Source: Thiogranum sp.
GTDB taxonomy: Bacteria; Pseudomonadota; Gammaproteobacteria; DSM-19610
Direction: 5' to 3'
DNA: 64,000 nucleotides
Assembly: GCA_030148805.1 (NCBI GenBank)
Contig: JASBSS010000018.1
Coordinates: 184,371 to 248,370, forward strand
The notes below the pieces were generated by a model that was not told the DNA's origin, made no database searches, and saw only the letters and a list, made by a program, of their open reading frames with translations. Position numbers and translations under genes: made by a program. Of this stretch, positions 18,977 to 27,727 are shown piece by piece. Every line of letters starts with the position of its first letter. Within the stretch, counting starts at the first letter, position 1.

Positions 18977-19132
18977 TTAATTGACCATCATCACGGGAAT
19001 CAGACCGACCAGGCCGAACAGGATCAGGTAGAAGGCGACGATGTAACTCAACAGGCGCGGCCAGATGAGAATCGCGATCCCCGAGAGCAACGAAATCAGC
19101 GGGGGTCCGAACATTACGTAACTCATTTCCAT
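18977..19132 (-). CDS. Small membrane protein, DUF3096-like (51 residues)
   Basis: Reading the minus strand from ATG 19132 gives a 51-residue protein: MEMSYVMFGPPLISLLSG, then a hydrophobic helix, WPRLLSYIVAFYLIL and a second helix, ending PVMMVN and TAA. A GAGGAAG ribosome site sits 5 bases upstream. The pattern PLISLxxGIxIL...PRLLxYIVAxYLIxxGLxGL matches DUF3096 proteins as I know them. It follows nuoN by 18 bases on the same strand and may be co-transcribed. Function is unknown. It is easily missed because of its size. Confidence 0.82.
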   Translation of the reverse strand: MEMSYVMFGPPLISLLSGIAILIWPRLLSYIVAFYLILFGLVGLIPVMMVN

Positions 19133-19150
19133 AGTGCTTCCTCAAGCGGA

Positions 19151-20533
19151 TCAATACTGCAACTGCTGGAGTATCCCCTGCGCCAGCACGCCAATCAATA
19201 GCGTGGCGAGGAAACCCACCAACCACACGATCGTGGCGAATTTTCCGCCGGTGGGTGTGGAACCCCCGGCCTCGCCGACCGGGCGATACATCGGCACTAT
19301 GATGCGAAGATACACCGCCAAGGACAACACACTGTTGATGATGCCGATCACCGCCAGCCACAGATAGCCGGCCTCTATCGAGGCACCGAACAACAGGAAC
19401 TTCGCGGCAAACCCCGCCAGGGGTGGAATCCCGGTCAAGGAAAACAGAAAGGTGCTCATCGCGACCCCCGTCCAAAGGCGCCGACGACCCAGACCACGCA
19501 GCTCCTCGCGGGAGGTTCCCGCCTGAGTGACGATGGCGAAGGCGCCCAGATTCATCGCGCTGTAAGCTGCGGCGAAGACCACCAATGCCGGCAGAGCCAG
19601 GGTGCTCGCCGTCAGCGCGATAACAGCCAACAGAAAATATCCCGCCTGAGCGACCGACGAGTAGGCCAGGAGACGCACGACATTTTCCTGCACCAGCGCC
19701 GCCAGATACGCAACCGTCATGGTCACGGCCGCCACCAGTGCGAGGATTCCCTGCCAGCCGCTGCTCTCGGGCAGCTCGGTTACCACCTGTGCCAGCGCGA
19801 ACAAAGCGCCGATTTTCGGCACCACCGACAAGTAGGCGGCGACACTCACCGGCGCGCCCTCGTAGGCATCCGGCGCCCAGAAATGAAACGGCACCAGCGA
19901 GGCTTTGTAGCCCAGGCCCACCAGCACGCCGACCAGTCCCAGGGCCGCGGCATACGGTGCCTGCTGTAAACCGCCAAGCGCGCCGAGCAGGGTGGTGCCG
20001 GTTATGCCGAACCAGTAGCTGAGGCCGAATATCATCACCGCGCCGCAGACCGATGCATAGATAAGGAATTTCATCGCCGCTTCTGTCGCCCGTGCGTCGC
20101 GCGGCCAGGCCACCAGGGCGAAGCCGGCCAGCCCCGAGAGCAGCAGCCCCAGCACCAAAAGCATCGTGTCGCCACTGCCCGCCAGAATCAGGGCGCCGAA
20201 GGTGCTGAAGCAAAGCAGGCTGTAGACCGTGCCCTCGCGCGGGCTGGCGGCCAGCTCACCGCGCGCCAGCAAGGCCGCGAGCAGCGTCGCCGGCAACAAC
20301 ACCAGCTTGGCCCACACGCTCAGCGCGTTGACGCGGTAGGTTCCGTCGAACACCGAGCTGTCGTGACCCAGCAGCGGCACGCTCAGCACGCTCGCCAACA
20401 ACAGCCCTGCCAGCACGACGACAAAGCCGGCACGCGGGCGGCGCAACATCTCGCACACCAGTGAGGCCACCGCCGTCAGCAGCAATACGATTTCCGGCCA
20501 CATCAGGGCCAGGTCGTGCGCCATCTCCTGCAT
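19151..20533 (-). CDS. nuoN: NuoN-like proton-pumping subunit of a complex I-like enzyme
   Basis: 460 residues, all membrane helices. Antiporter-type (Mrp/NuoL/M/N) fold with the channel lysines in YKASLVPFHFWAPDAYEGAP and the LLAYSSVAQAGYFL helix; the acidic residue of TM5 is less clear. NuoN sits next to NuoK in the membrane arm and carries a proton channel. Last of the large subunits in this operon, after nuoM by 54 bases. Confidence 0.9.
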   Translation of the reverse strand: MQEMAHDLALMWPEIVLLLTAVASLVCEMLRRPRAGFVVVLAGLLLASVLSVPLLGHDSSVFDGTYRVNALSVWAKLVLLPATLLAALLARGELAASPREGTVYSLLCFSTFGALILAGSGDTMLLVLGLLLSGLAGFALVAWPRDARATEAAMKFLIYASVCGAVMIFGLSYWFGITGTTLLGALGGLQQAPYAAALGLVGVLVGLGYKASLVPFHFWAPDAYEGAPVSVAAYLSVVPKIGALFALAQVVTELPESSGWQGILALVAAVTMTVAYLAALVQENVVRLLAYSSVAQAGYFLLAVIALTASTLALPALVVFAAAYSAMNLGAFAIVTQAGTSREELRGLGRRRLWTGVAMSTFLFSLTGIPPLAGFAAKFLLFGASIEAGYLWLAVIGIINSVLSLAVYLRIIVPMYRPVGEAGGSTPTGGKFATIVWLVGFLATLLIGVLAQGILQQLQY

Positions 20534-20587
20534 CGTTCAGTCTGCCTCCGGGTCGGCGCTAAAGGGACAAAGAAAAGACATGGGCGC

Positions 20588-22057
20588 TCAAAAACTCAGC
20601 GTACTGGTAGTGCGATGAATCACCTGCAGCACCCAGGCCGGCGCCACGCCGAGCGCGACAATCAACAGCGTCAACGGCGTCAGCACCAAAAGCTCGCGCG
20701 TCCCCAGGTCCGGCATTCGCTCCCATTGGGCAGGCAGTGGCCCCAGGAACACCTTGCCGATGGCGCGCAGGTACAGACCCGCGGTCACGACGATGCCGAG
20801 CACCACCACCGCTGCCGCGGGCGCCACGCCCAGGGTGGCGAGGAATATCTGAAACTCCGCCGGAAAATGCGCCAGCCCCGGCAAACCGAGGGAGGCAAAA
20901 GCCGCCAGAATGAAAAACCAGCCCAGCCTCGGAACTTGTTGAAGCAGACCGCCGAAGCGCTCCATTTCGCGGGTGTTGGCCCGCTCTTGCAGGCTGCCCA
21001 CCAGAAAGAACAGCGCCCCGGTCACCAGGCCGTGGCTGACCATCTGCAGCACCGATCCATCCAGCGCCAGCGTGCGCAGCGCCGGATCGGCGGCGAGCGC
21101 GGCGGCGGCCACGCCCACAATGATATAACCCATGTGGTTGACCGAAGTGTAGGCGACGAGACGCTTGAGGTCGGTCTGCGCCAGGGCGACAAACGCGCCG
21201 TAAAGCGCGCTGAGTACGCCCACGACCATCACCACCCAGGCCGCTGCGCGCATGGCCTCAGGGGTCATTTGCAGGGCAAAGCGTATCAACCCATAGGTGC
21301 CGAACTTGAGCATCACGCCCGCGAGAACGACACTTCCCGCGGCGGGGGCCTGCACGTGGGCGGCCGGCAACCAGGTGTGGAAGGGGAAAACCGGCGTCTT
21401 CACCGCAAAGGTAAACAGCATGGCCGCCAAGGCCCACATGGCGGCGCTCCCGCTCAACGGCGGCTGCGCGATCCAGGCCCGCATATCGAAAGTGGAAACC
21501 TCCGCGCCAAGGTAGAACGCGAGAATGGCGAGCAGCAGCGGCAGGCTGCCCAACAGGGTATAGAGGAAAAACATCAGCGCCGCCCGCTGGCGGTCCTCGT
21601 GCCCCCAACCTGCGATGAGAAAATACATCGACACCAGGGACACCTCGAAAAACACATAAAACAGCAAGGCGTCCAAAGCCAGGAAGACGCCGAGCGAGGC
21701 GGTCTCGAGCAGCAGCATCAACACCACATAGGCGTGGGGTCGTTCGCGCACGCGGACCGAGTAGATCAGCGTGAGCAGAAACAACGCGGCGGTGAGCAGC
21801 ACCAGGGGCAGACTGATTCCGTCGACGCCGACACGATAGCTGGCCCCGATCGCCGGCATCCAGTCAATCTGCTCCACCTGGGAAAACCCATCCGCTTGCA
21901 CCCCCCTCACCCACATCCACAGCGTGCCTGCCAGGGTCAATGTGGCGGTGCCTATCCCCAGGGCGTGAACCATCGGAGCGCGCGCCCTGGGCATGGCGAG
22001 GATGACAGCGGCGCCCAACAGCGGCATGAACAAGCTCAAGGAAACCAGCGGAAACAC
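20588..22057 (-). CDS. nuoM: NuoM-like proton-pumping subunit
   Basis: 489 residues, about 14 membrane helices. The key charged positions of NuoM are present: Glu in FFEVSLVSMYFLI, Lys in FAVKTPVFPFHTWLP, and Lys in GVMLKFGTYGL; also AQTDLKRLVAYTSVNHMGY. The proton path therefore looks functional. Lies 32 bases after nuoL in the operon. Only one nuoM is present. Confidence 0.93.
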   Translation of the reverse strand: MFPLVSLSLFMPLLGAAVILAMPRARAPMVHALGIGTATLTLAGTLWMWVRGVQADGFSQVEQIDWMPAIGASYRVGVDGISLPLVLLTAALFLLTLIYSVRVRERPHAYVVLMLLLETASLGVFLALDALLFYVFFEVSLVSMYFLIAGWGHEDRQRAALMFFLYTLLGSLPLLLAILAFYLGAEVSTFDMRAWIAQPPLSGSAAMWALAAMLFTFAVKTPVFPFHTWLPAAHVQAPAAGSVVLAGVMLKFGTYGLIRFALQMTPEAMRAAAWVVMVVGVLSALYGAFVALAQTDLKRLVAYTSVNHMGYIIVGVAAAALAADPALRTLALDGSVLQMVSHGLVTGALFFLVGSLQERANTREMERFGGLLQQVPRLGWFFILAAFASLGLPGLAHFPAEFQIFLATLGVAPAAAVVVLGIVVTAGLYLRAIGKVFLGPLPAQWERMPDLGTRELLVLTPLTLLIVALGVAPAWVLQVIHRTTSTLSF

Positions 22058-22089
22058 GTTCTATTCTCCTTTGTCAGTCGCCGCGCAGG

Positions 22090-23925
22090 TCAAGGCGCGG
22101 CACCCGGGCCGACCCACCAGCCCAGTGCGGCCAGTACCCCAAGCATCAACGCACCTGCGGCCGTCGTCAGCGCCAGCTCGCGGTGCACCAGACCGCTGTG
22201 CAGGCCCCGCAGGCGCACCCCCAGGGTCCGGCTGGCGTGCGCCAGGGCTAAAATCAGCCGATCGATGACACCTTCGTCACCGCAGCGAGTGACACGGCCA
22301 ACCAACAGCCCCATACGGCCTATGGCCAGCACCGTCGCATACAACAGATCTTCGAGACGTTGGCACCGCCGCGCCAGCCCCAGGGCCGGATGCACCACCC
22401 AGTGGGTCATGCCTCCGGAGATGGCGAAACCCTGCCGCGCCCAACGCCACAGCGGCCCCGACAGACGCTTGCCGCCGAGCCAGCCGCCGAGCAACAAACC
22501 GCTGAGTGCCGCCCCCAGACCCATGACGCTGGCCAGGGTGCTTTCCGGGGGTACGCTTTCGAGCAGGGACTCGATAGCGGAGAAATACAGTTTCAGGGTC
22601 GCGGCGAAAAGCACCAGTCCGGCCAGGCCCGAGCCCATCCACACCAGGCCGGCAAGTCGGTGCGGCCGGGCTTCCCCGCGCCACAGGAGCCGCAACGCCC
22701 GCGCCATATAAGCGCCCGTCAGCAGGGTACCGGCCAGCGCCAACCCGCCCAGCAGTCCGGGATGGGGCGAAACCAGAGTCGCGGCAATGACTGCGTCCTT
22801 GGAGAAATAACCGCTCAATGGCGGGATGCCGGCAAGCGCCAGTGCGGCAAGGGCGAAACCGCCATAGGTGGCCTTGCGCTCCCGCCCTACGCCCCGCAAC
22901 GCCTTAAACTCGGTGGATTCGCGGCTGTGTTGAAACACACCGGCGGCGAGAAACAGCGCGCTTTTTATCGCCGCGTGAGCGATCAAATGCAGCAGCGCCG
23001 CCACGGGCGCACCCGCGCCCACCGCGATCAGCATCAGCCCGTACTGACTGGAAGTCGAGGCGGCCAACAGGCGTTTGAGATCGGTTTCCGCCAACGCGAT
23101 AAGACCGGTGACCACCGTAGTGACACCGCCGACCAGCGCCACCAGCAGCAGGATCTCATCAGGCAGCAACGGCGCGCTGCGGATCAACAAAATCGCGCCG
23201 GCGGCCACCAGGGTGGCCGAGTGCAGCAAGGCGGAAACCGGCGTCGGCCCCGCCATCGCCCGCTGCAACCAATCGTGAAGCGGTGTCTGCGCCGATTTGC
23301 CCATCGCCGCCAGCAGCAGCATCAGGCCGACGAACGGCGCGGCAGCGCCTGCGTGTTGCAGACTGGTGGCGATTTCACTGCTGCCACTGGCTAGAATCAG
23401 CGCGAAAGCCGCCAGGTACAGTCCCATATCGGCGCTGCGCGTATAAAGAAACGCACGGTTGGCGGCCGCCGCCACGCCGGGACGCTGATACCAGAATCCG
23501 ATCAGCAGATAACTGCTCAGACCGATCAGCTCCCAGGCAGCCAGCAGCAACAACCAGTCGGCGGCCAGCACCAAAGCCTGCATGGCGGCGATGAAAAAAC
23601 ACAGGATGGAAAAAAAACGCGACCGCTGCGGATCGTCCCGAGAATAGCCGACCGCGTACAGCACGACAAAGAACGCCACGCCGGCGACCACCAGCGACAA
23701 CAGCGCCTGCAACGGTTCCCCACCGAGTCGCAGCGGCATGGCGGGCAGGCCAGGGAGTGTCAGTTCAGGCGCCGCGCCAGCGGCGACCGCCACCAGCAGC
23801 CAGACACTAGCCGCCAGGCCCGCGGCCACGCTCAGCAATGCCAGCACCGCCGGTGCCCGGTTGAGCAAGCCAATCGAAAGAGCACCGGCGAGCGGGATGA
23901 GGGTGACCCATGCCAGCGGATTCAT
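22090..23925 (-). CDS. nuoL: NuoL-like proton-pumping subunit
   Basis: 611 residues. Conserved NuoL features: Glu in LLAAWELIGLSSYLLIGFWY, Lys in GKSAQTPLHDWL, the AMAGPTPVSALLHSATLVAAG helix and DLKRLLAASTSSQ. About 16 helices with a C-terminal extension that could be the lateral HL helix. Residue conservation supports working proton transfer. Start overlaps the nuoK stop by 4 bases. Confidence 0.93.
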   Translation of the reverse strand: MNPLAWVTLIPLAGALSIGLLNRAPAVLALLSVAAGLAASVWLLVAVAAGAAPELTLPGLPAMPLRLGGEPLQALLSLVVAGVAFFVVLYAVGYSRDDPQRSRFFSILCFFIAAMQALVLAADWLLLLAAWELIGLSSYLLIGFWYQRPGVAAAANRAFLYTRSADMGLYLAAFALILASGSSEIATSLQHAGAAAPFVGLMLLLAAMGKSAQTPLHDWLQRAMAGPTPVSALLHSATLVAAGAILLIRSAPLLPDEILLLVALVGGVTTVVTGLIALAETDLKRLLAASTSSQYGLMLIAVGAGAPVAALLHLIAHAAIKSALFLAAGVFQHSRESTEFKALRGVGRERKATYGGFALAALALAGIPPLSGYFSKDAVIAATLVSPHPGLLGGLALAGTLLTGAYMARALRLLWRGEARPHRLAGLVWMGSGLAGLVLFAATLKLYFSAIESLLESVPPESTLASVMGLGAALSGLLLGGWLGGKRLSGPLWRWARQGFAISGGMTHWVVHPALGLARRCQRLEDLLYATVLAIGRMGLLVGRVTRCGDEGVIDRLILALAHASRTLGVRLRGLHSGLVHRELALTTAAGALMLGVLAALGWWVGPGAAP

Positions 23926-24233
23926 CCCTTGAGCTCCCGCGCCTCTTCCATCTCGACCGAACCACGGGTGCGAAAGCGGGCGGTAGCCACCGCGAACCCG
24001 ACAGCCATCTCCAGCGCCATCACCGTCATCACGATCAACACGAACATCTGACCGGCATAGCTCTCGGCATGCAAAAACCGCCAGAACGCCACCAGGTTGA
24101 CCAGCGCACCGGCCAGTATCAGCTCGATGCCCATCATCAACATCACCAGGTTGGTCTGTGACAACACGCCATACAGACCGACGCCGAACAACGCGGCTCC
24201 CGTGAGCAGGGCCAGTAACAGCTCAGGATTCAT
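23922..24233 (-). CDS. nuoK: NuoK-like subunit
   Basis: 103 residues from MNPELLLALLTG. Three helices; the two buried glutamates of NuoK that form part of the central axis are kept, in MGIELILAG and MALEMAVGFA. Unusual C-terminal tail RTRGSVEMEEARELKG. ATG 24233 is preferred to 24242 because it matches the family N-terminus; it overlaps the nuoJ stop. Confidence 0.93.
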   Translation of the reverse strand: MNPELLLALLTGAALFGVGLYGVLSQTNLVMLMMGIELILAGALVNLVAFWRFLHAESYAGQMFVLIVMTVMALEMAVGFAVATARFRTRGSVEMEEARELKG

Positions 24234-24747
24234 GCGAGCCACCCTGCTCGGGAACCTTTACCGCCACCGCCGTGGCGGCGATCATGGCGGTAAGAATGGT
24301 GATCCCCGCGGTCTCGAAAACGAGCATGGAACGCCCCAACAGTTCGCGACCCAACTGGCGGATCTGCTCGTCCGCCGCGGCCGCCTCGGTCGCGCTCGCC
24401 AGTCCCTCCCACTGGGTATAGGCGGCGATCCCCGTCACCAGGACCACGCCGCCCAGGCCAGCGAGGAGGGACAGCCGCTTCTGATGGCTCATGTCCATAC
24501 CGCCGAGCCCCCCCGGGTCCATCATGAACATCACCATGAAAATCGCCATGATGCTCATCTCCGTGGCCATCATCATGATCTGTAGCACGCCGAGGAATTC
24601 CGCCTGCATCGCCAGGAACAGCGCACCGAGAGCGGTCTGGGAGAACAGCAGCGCAAGGGCCGAGCGCATCATCGACGAGGTACGAAACACGCCCACGGCG
24701 AAAACCACCGCCGCGAGTCCGAAAAAGCCGATGAAAAACGTTTGCAT
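24223..24747 (-). CDS. nuoJ: NuoJ-like subunit
   Basis: 174 residues from MQTFFIGFFGLAAVVFAVGV. Family segment QAEFLGVLQIMMMATEMSIMAIF aligns (in two parts) with NuoJ AEFVAVIQVLVYAGAIVVLF, although the YAGA bulge that forms the pi-helix is replaced by MATE. A longer in-frame start upstream lies inside nuoH and is rejected. Start and nuoH stop overlap as TGATG. Confidence 0.9.
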   Translation of the reverse strand: MQTFFIGFFGLAAVVFAVGVFRTSSMMRSALALLFSQTALGALFLAMQAEFLGVLQIMMMATEMSIMAIFMVMFMMDPGGLGGMDMSHQKRLSLLAGLGGVVLVTGIAAYTQWEGLASATEAAAADEQIRQLGRELLGRSMLVFETAGITILTAMIAATAVAVKVPEQGGSHES

Positions 24748-25643
24748 CACAACCCCGCCAACACCATCACGCCGACGACAAAGATGTTGAGCAGCGCCAA
24801 CGGAATGCCCAGCTTCCAGCACCAGGCCAGCAGCTGCTCTTCGCGCAGCCGCGGCAGGTAATAGCCCGCCAGCAACATCGACGCGGCGACCGCCAGCACC
24901 TTGGTCGCCCCCCACGCCCAGGGCGGCAACCAGGGCCCCTGCCATCCGCCGAGGTAGAAGACGGTCGTGGCCGCGGCCAAAGAGACCACCAGCACCATAC
25001 GTCCCAGCCGCAGTACCGCCAGGCGCGCGCCGGTATACTCCGCCTCCACGCCGGCGGCGAGCTCACCGGCGGCAATGGGTCGATCAAAAGGCGGCAGAAA
25101 GCAAACCGCCAGACTGGCGATATAAAACAGCACGAAACCCAGTGGCTGGTAGAAGATGTTCCACCAGCCTTCCTGGGAGACCACAATGACCGTGGTCAGC
25201 AGGGATTCGGCGCGTATCGCCACCGCCGTGATCGGCATCACGATCAACATGGAATAGGCGATCACCTGCCCCAGAAAACGCCAGCCCGCCACCATGGCGT
25301 AGGCACCATCCGGACCCCAGCCGGCCATCAGCAGCGCCACCAGCACATAAGCCAGCGCCGCATTGACAAACAGGGCGCCGCTGGCCAGGTCGACCAGCAC
25401 CAGCGTCGGCGACAAGGGCAAAACAGCCGCCGCCAGCAGTCCCGCCGACAACAACAGGACCGGCGCGGTTTCGAACAACAGGCGGTCGGGTTTGCGCGCC
25501 ACCACCGATTCGCGCGCCAGCAGCGCGATGCCGGCCAACAGCGGCGCGGCCGGGGCGAAGCTTCCGCGCGTCAGCCGGTCTTCCAGCAACGCCACGGCGT
25601 AGATACCGGCCAGCAGACCCAGGCCCAATAGCACCGCGTTCAC
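24747..25643 (-). CDS. nuoH: NuoH-like subunit with altered quinone-site region
   Basis: 298 residues, somewhat short. The central loop PFDRPIAAGELAAGVEAEYTG corresponds to the NuoH PFDxPEAExELVAGYxTEYSG motif and is kept in outline. However the first cytoplasmic loop, which normally carries RxGPNRVG next to the quinone chamber, reads EDRLTRGSFAPAAPLL and lacks GPNRVG. NuoH joins the peripheral and membrane arms in normal complex I. The loss fits the degenerate partner encoded upstream. Confidence 0.88.
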   Translation of the reverse strand: MNAVLLGLGLLAGIYAVALLEDRLTRGSFAPAAPLLAGIALLARESVVARKPDRLLFETAPVLLLSAGLLAAAVLPLSPTLVLVDLASGALFVNAALAYVLVALLMAGWGPDGAYAMVAGWRFLGQVIAYSMLIVMPITAVAIRAESLLTTVIVVSQEGWWNIFYQPLGFVLFYIASLAVCFLPPFDRPIAAGELAAGVEAEYTGARLAVLRLGRMVLVVSLAAATTVFYLGGWQGPWLPPWAWGATKVLAVAASMLLAGYYLPRLREEQLLAWCWKLGIPLALLNIFVVGVMVLAGL

Positions 25644-27364
25644 GAGGCACTCCCCCAGGGAGACAGATCCAAGGAACAGACGCAGGTGAGCGCATCGCCC
25701 AACTCCTGCTGTCGCAGCAGATGCGGCAACTGACCCAGCAGCGCCCGCGATGGCGGCTGGAGCTTGACGGCGGTCACGCGCCCCCCGCTGGCGGTGAGGT
25801 GCAGGCGCGCCTCCCCGCGCGGCGTCTCCACGACCGCCGTTGCCTCGCCGGCGTACGCTTCGGACGGCGTGCCTGGCGGAAAAGGATTTGCGTCGCTGTG
25901 CTCCTGAGACCTTGTGGCCGCGACCAGCGCCACACTCTGGCGCAGCTCATCCAGTCGCAGACAGAGCCGCTGCCAGGCGTCCGCGCCCTCCCGGCACAAT
26001 GGCTCGAACGCCAGCTCACCGTAGGCCGGATCCTGAGTGCGCGCGTCGATGGGCATGGCGCAGGCGCGCGCCACGGGACCGCGCAGACTCGCCTGTTGCG
26101 CCATCACGCCGAGCCCGGACAAACGCGCCCGGAGCAGGCGATTGCGCCGCACTTGCCTCTCCAGGCGCGCCAGCGCTTTGTCCAACACCCTGAGATCGGT
26201 CGCCGCGCCGCGCAGACAGGCGAGCTGCAGCTGCCGCGCGCGCTGTTGCAGCCAGCCGAAACCCGTCTGGCACCCCAACAGGGCCAGCCAACCCAGGTGA
26301 CTGGCCACGCGCTCGCGCTCGAGCAACGCGACGCAGCGGCGCGCGCTGGGCATAGGCACCGTCGCACCAAGCGCCGCGAGGGCACGCAGCGCCAACAGCC
26401 GATAGGAGACGGGCGTCAAAGGGTCCAAAGCCGAGACGGCTCGCAACAGATCCCCGCTGGCGAATCCGCCCTCCGGAGGCCGCAAACAGGCAGCCGGTAT
26501 CGTCTCCGCCTTCACCCCGGCCACGCTGTCGCCGTCCAGCGTGAGGGTCAGCGACAGTCCGCCCGGCAGCCCGGGGAACAGCGGTCCAAAGGGCACCTCG
26601 ATCCAGTCCATGGGGAGACCGTCCGGACTGCGCGGGAGGTCTTTGGTGACATTGACCATCGACATGAACGACATGCCGCCGTGTCCCTCGTGTCCCTCGT
26701 GTCCCTCGTGTCCCTCGTGTCCCTCGTGTCCCTCGTGATTCTCGTGATTCTCGTGATTCTCGTGATTCTCGTGATTCTCGTGACTCCCGTGACTCCCGTG
26801 ACTCCCGTGACTCCCGTGACTCCCGTGACTCCCGTGACTCCCGTGACTCCCGTGACGGCCGTTATCGCCCTCGCCATGATCCGGCTGATGGCGGCCATCA
26901 GACTCACCCGCGTCATCCCCTTCGCCGTCGGACGCCGAATCCGGCATCAGTAGTGGCGCGCAGAAGGTCTCGACCTGCTGCTGATAGCCGTGCCGGCAAA
27001 ACCAAGCGCGCAACTGCCCGAGCCCATTGAGCAAGCCGCTCTGCGACAAACCGGCTTGCGCTCCGATTGGCAACCCTGCCGGCGCGGTCTCGCCGAGCAG
27101 CAGACACCCCCGTGGACGCATCATCTGCGCATAGGAGACCAGGGCCGCATCCGCCAACGCCGCAGGCAGTTCACCGACAATCAGCAGCACGTTGGCATGC
27201 CGCGGCGTGGCCGCCAGGCGCAATCCCGCGGCGCCAAGTTCCAGACCGTAAGCCGCGGCCACGTCGGGCCCGGGAATTACCAGTGCACACAGATCACGCG
27301 CCGTGGCGCGCAGCAACCATTGCCCCATTCCCTGCCATCGTCCCTGACGCGCGCCGTAACTCAC
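25640..27364 (-). CDS. NuoB-NuoD-like fusion with histidine-rich repeat linker, no Fe-S or quinone ligands
   Basis: 574 residues from GTG 27364. Residues about 1-135 align with NuoB (GLRLAATPRHANVLLIVGE against the NuoB xLRASPRQADVMxVAGT stretch) but all four cysteines for cluster N2 are missing: the CC pair, the GTC position (GEL here) and PGCPP. Residues about 170-230 are 8 GSH, 5 ENH and 6 EGH triplets. Residues about 231-574 resemble NuoD (VPFGPLFPGLPGGLSLTL against GPQHPSTHGVLRL), with the quinone-ligand His lost. A C-terminal stretch VVETPRGEARLHL resembles NuoD EAPRGEFGVYL. No NuoC-like domain is seen. It abuts nuoA and overlaps nuoH by 4 bases. The family relationship is clear by pattern; the function is unknown. 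Confidence 0.8.
   Translation of the reverse strand: MSYGARQGRWQGMGQWLLRATARDLCALVIPGPDVAAAYGLELGAAGLRLAATPRHANVLLIVGELPAALADAALVSYAQMMRPRGCLLLGETAPAGLPIGAQAGLSQSGLLNGLGQLRAWFCRHGYQQQVETFCAPLLMPDSASDGEGDDAGESDGRHQPDHGEGDNGRHGSHGSHGSHGSHGSHGSHGSHGSHENHENHENHENHENHEGHEGHEGHEGHEGHEGHGGMSFMSMVNVTKDLPRSPDGLPMDWIEVPFGPLFPGLPGGLSLTLTLDGDSVAGVKAETIPAACLRPPEGGFASGDLLRAVSALDPLTPVSYRLLALRALAALGATVPMPSARRCVALLERERVASHLGWLALLGCQTGFGWLQQRARQLQLACLRGAATDLRVLDKALARLERQVRRNRLLRARLSGLGVMAQQASLRGPVARACAMPIDARTQDPAYGELAFEPLCREGADAWQRLCLRLDELRQSVALVAATRSQEHSDANPFPPGTPSEAYAGEATAVVETPRGEARLHLTASGGRVTAVKLQPPSRALLGQLPHLLRQQELGDALTCVCSLDLSPWGSAS
26681..26851 (-). repeat. In-frame 9-bp minisatellite encoding a His-rich linker (19 units)
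   Basis: On the plus strand there are 6 copies of GTGTCCCTC, then 5 of GTGATTCTC, then 8 of GTGACTCCC, with no interruptions. Read on the minus strand they encode GSH x8, ENH x5 and EGH x6. Each block is identical at the base level, which suggests recent slippage copying. Because units are 9 bp, gain or loss keeps the frame and only changes linker length. One histidine occurs every three residues, a pattern found in metal-binding proteins. Confidence 0.97.
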
Positions 27365-27727
27365 TTAGTGTCTCCGCAACGCGCCCTGGCTCCAGCCATA
27401 GAGCAAACCGAGAAACAAGATAGCCAGAAATACCCCCATATCCAGTAGCGCCACCAGCCCTTCCTCCTTGAACACCACGGCCCAGGGATACATGTAAGCC
27501 ATCTCCATATCGAAGGCGAGAAACAGCAACGCGTAACCCAGATAGTGCGCGTGATAGCGCACCCAGGCGGGCTCTACGCTCAGGCGCCCCGAGGTCGCGG
27601 GGACGTTTTTTCCCGCTTCCTCGCGCGTGCGACCGAGAGCACGGGCAAAGGCGTACAGGCTAAGCGTCAGGCCGATCGCTCCGATCAGCAACGCGAACAG
27701 GACAAGGTACTGTTGCAGGGCACTCAT
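27365..27727 (-). CDS. nuoA: NuoA-like subunit
   Basis: 120 residues from MSALQQYLVLFALL; ATG 27727 has a GGGAG site 7 bases away, so the longer frame to 27775 is rejected. FDMEMAYMYPWAVVF matches the NuoA FDVExxYLYPWAV motif with its glutamate. The loop that usually reads YESGxxP is altered to ATSGRLSVEP. First gene of the complex I-like operon, directly next to the fusion gene (stop and GTG start adjacent). Confidence 0.92.
   Translation of the reverse strand: MSALQQYLVLFALLIGAIGLTLSLYAFARALGRTREEAGKNVPATSGRLSVEPAWVRYHAHYLGYALLFLAFDMEMAYMYPWAVVFKEEGLVALLDMGVFLAILFLGLLYGWSQGALRRH

Noticed and set aside
20516..22711. Long plus-strand reading frame (about 730 codons) opposite nuoM/nuoL
   Set aside because: Arg/Gln/His-rich composition with no motif; it is the antisense of two clear membrane-protein genes.
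26681..26851. CRISPR array
   Set aside because: Unit of 9 bp with no spacers, in frame with a gene; it is a minisatellite.
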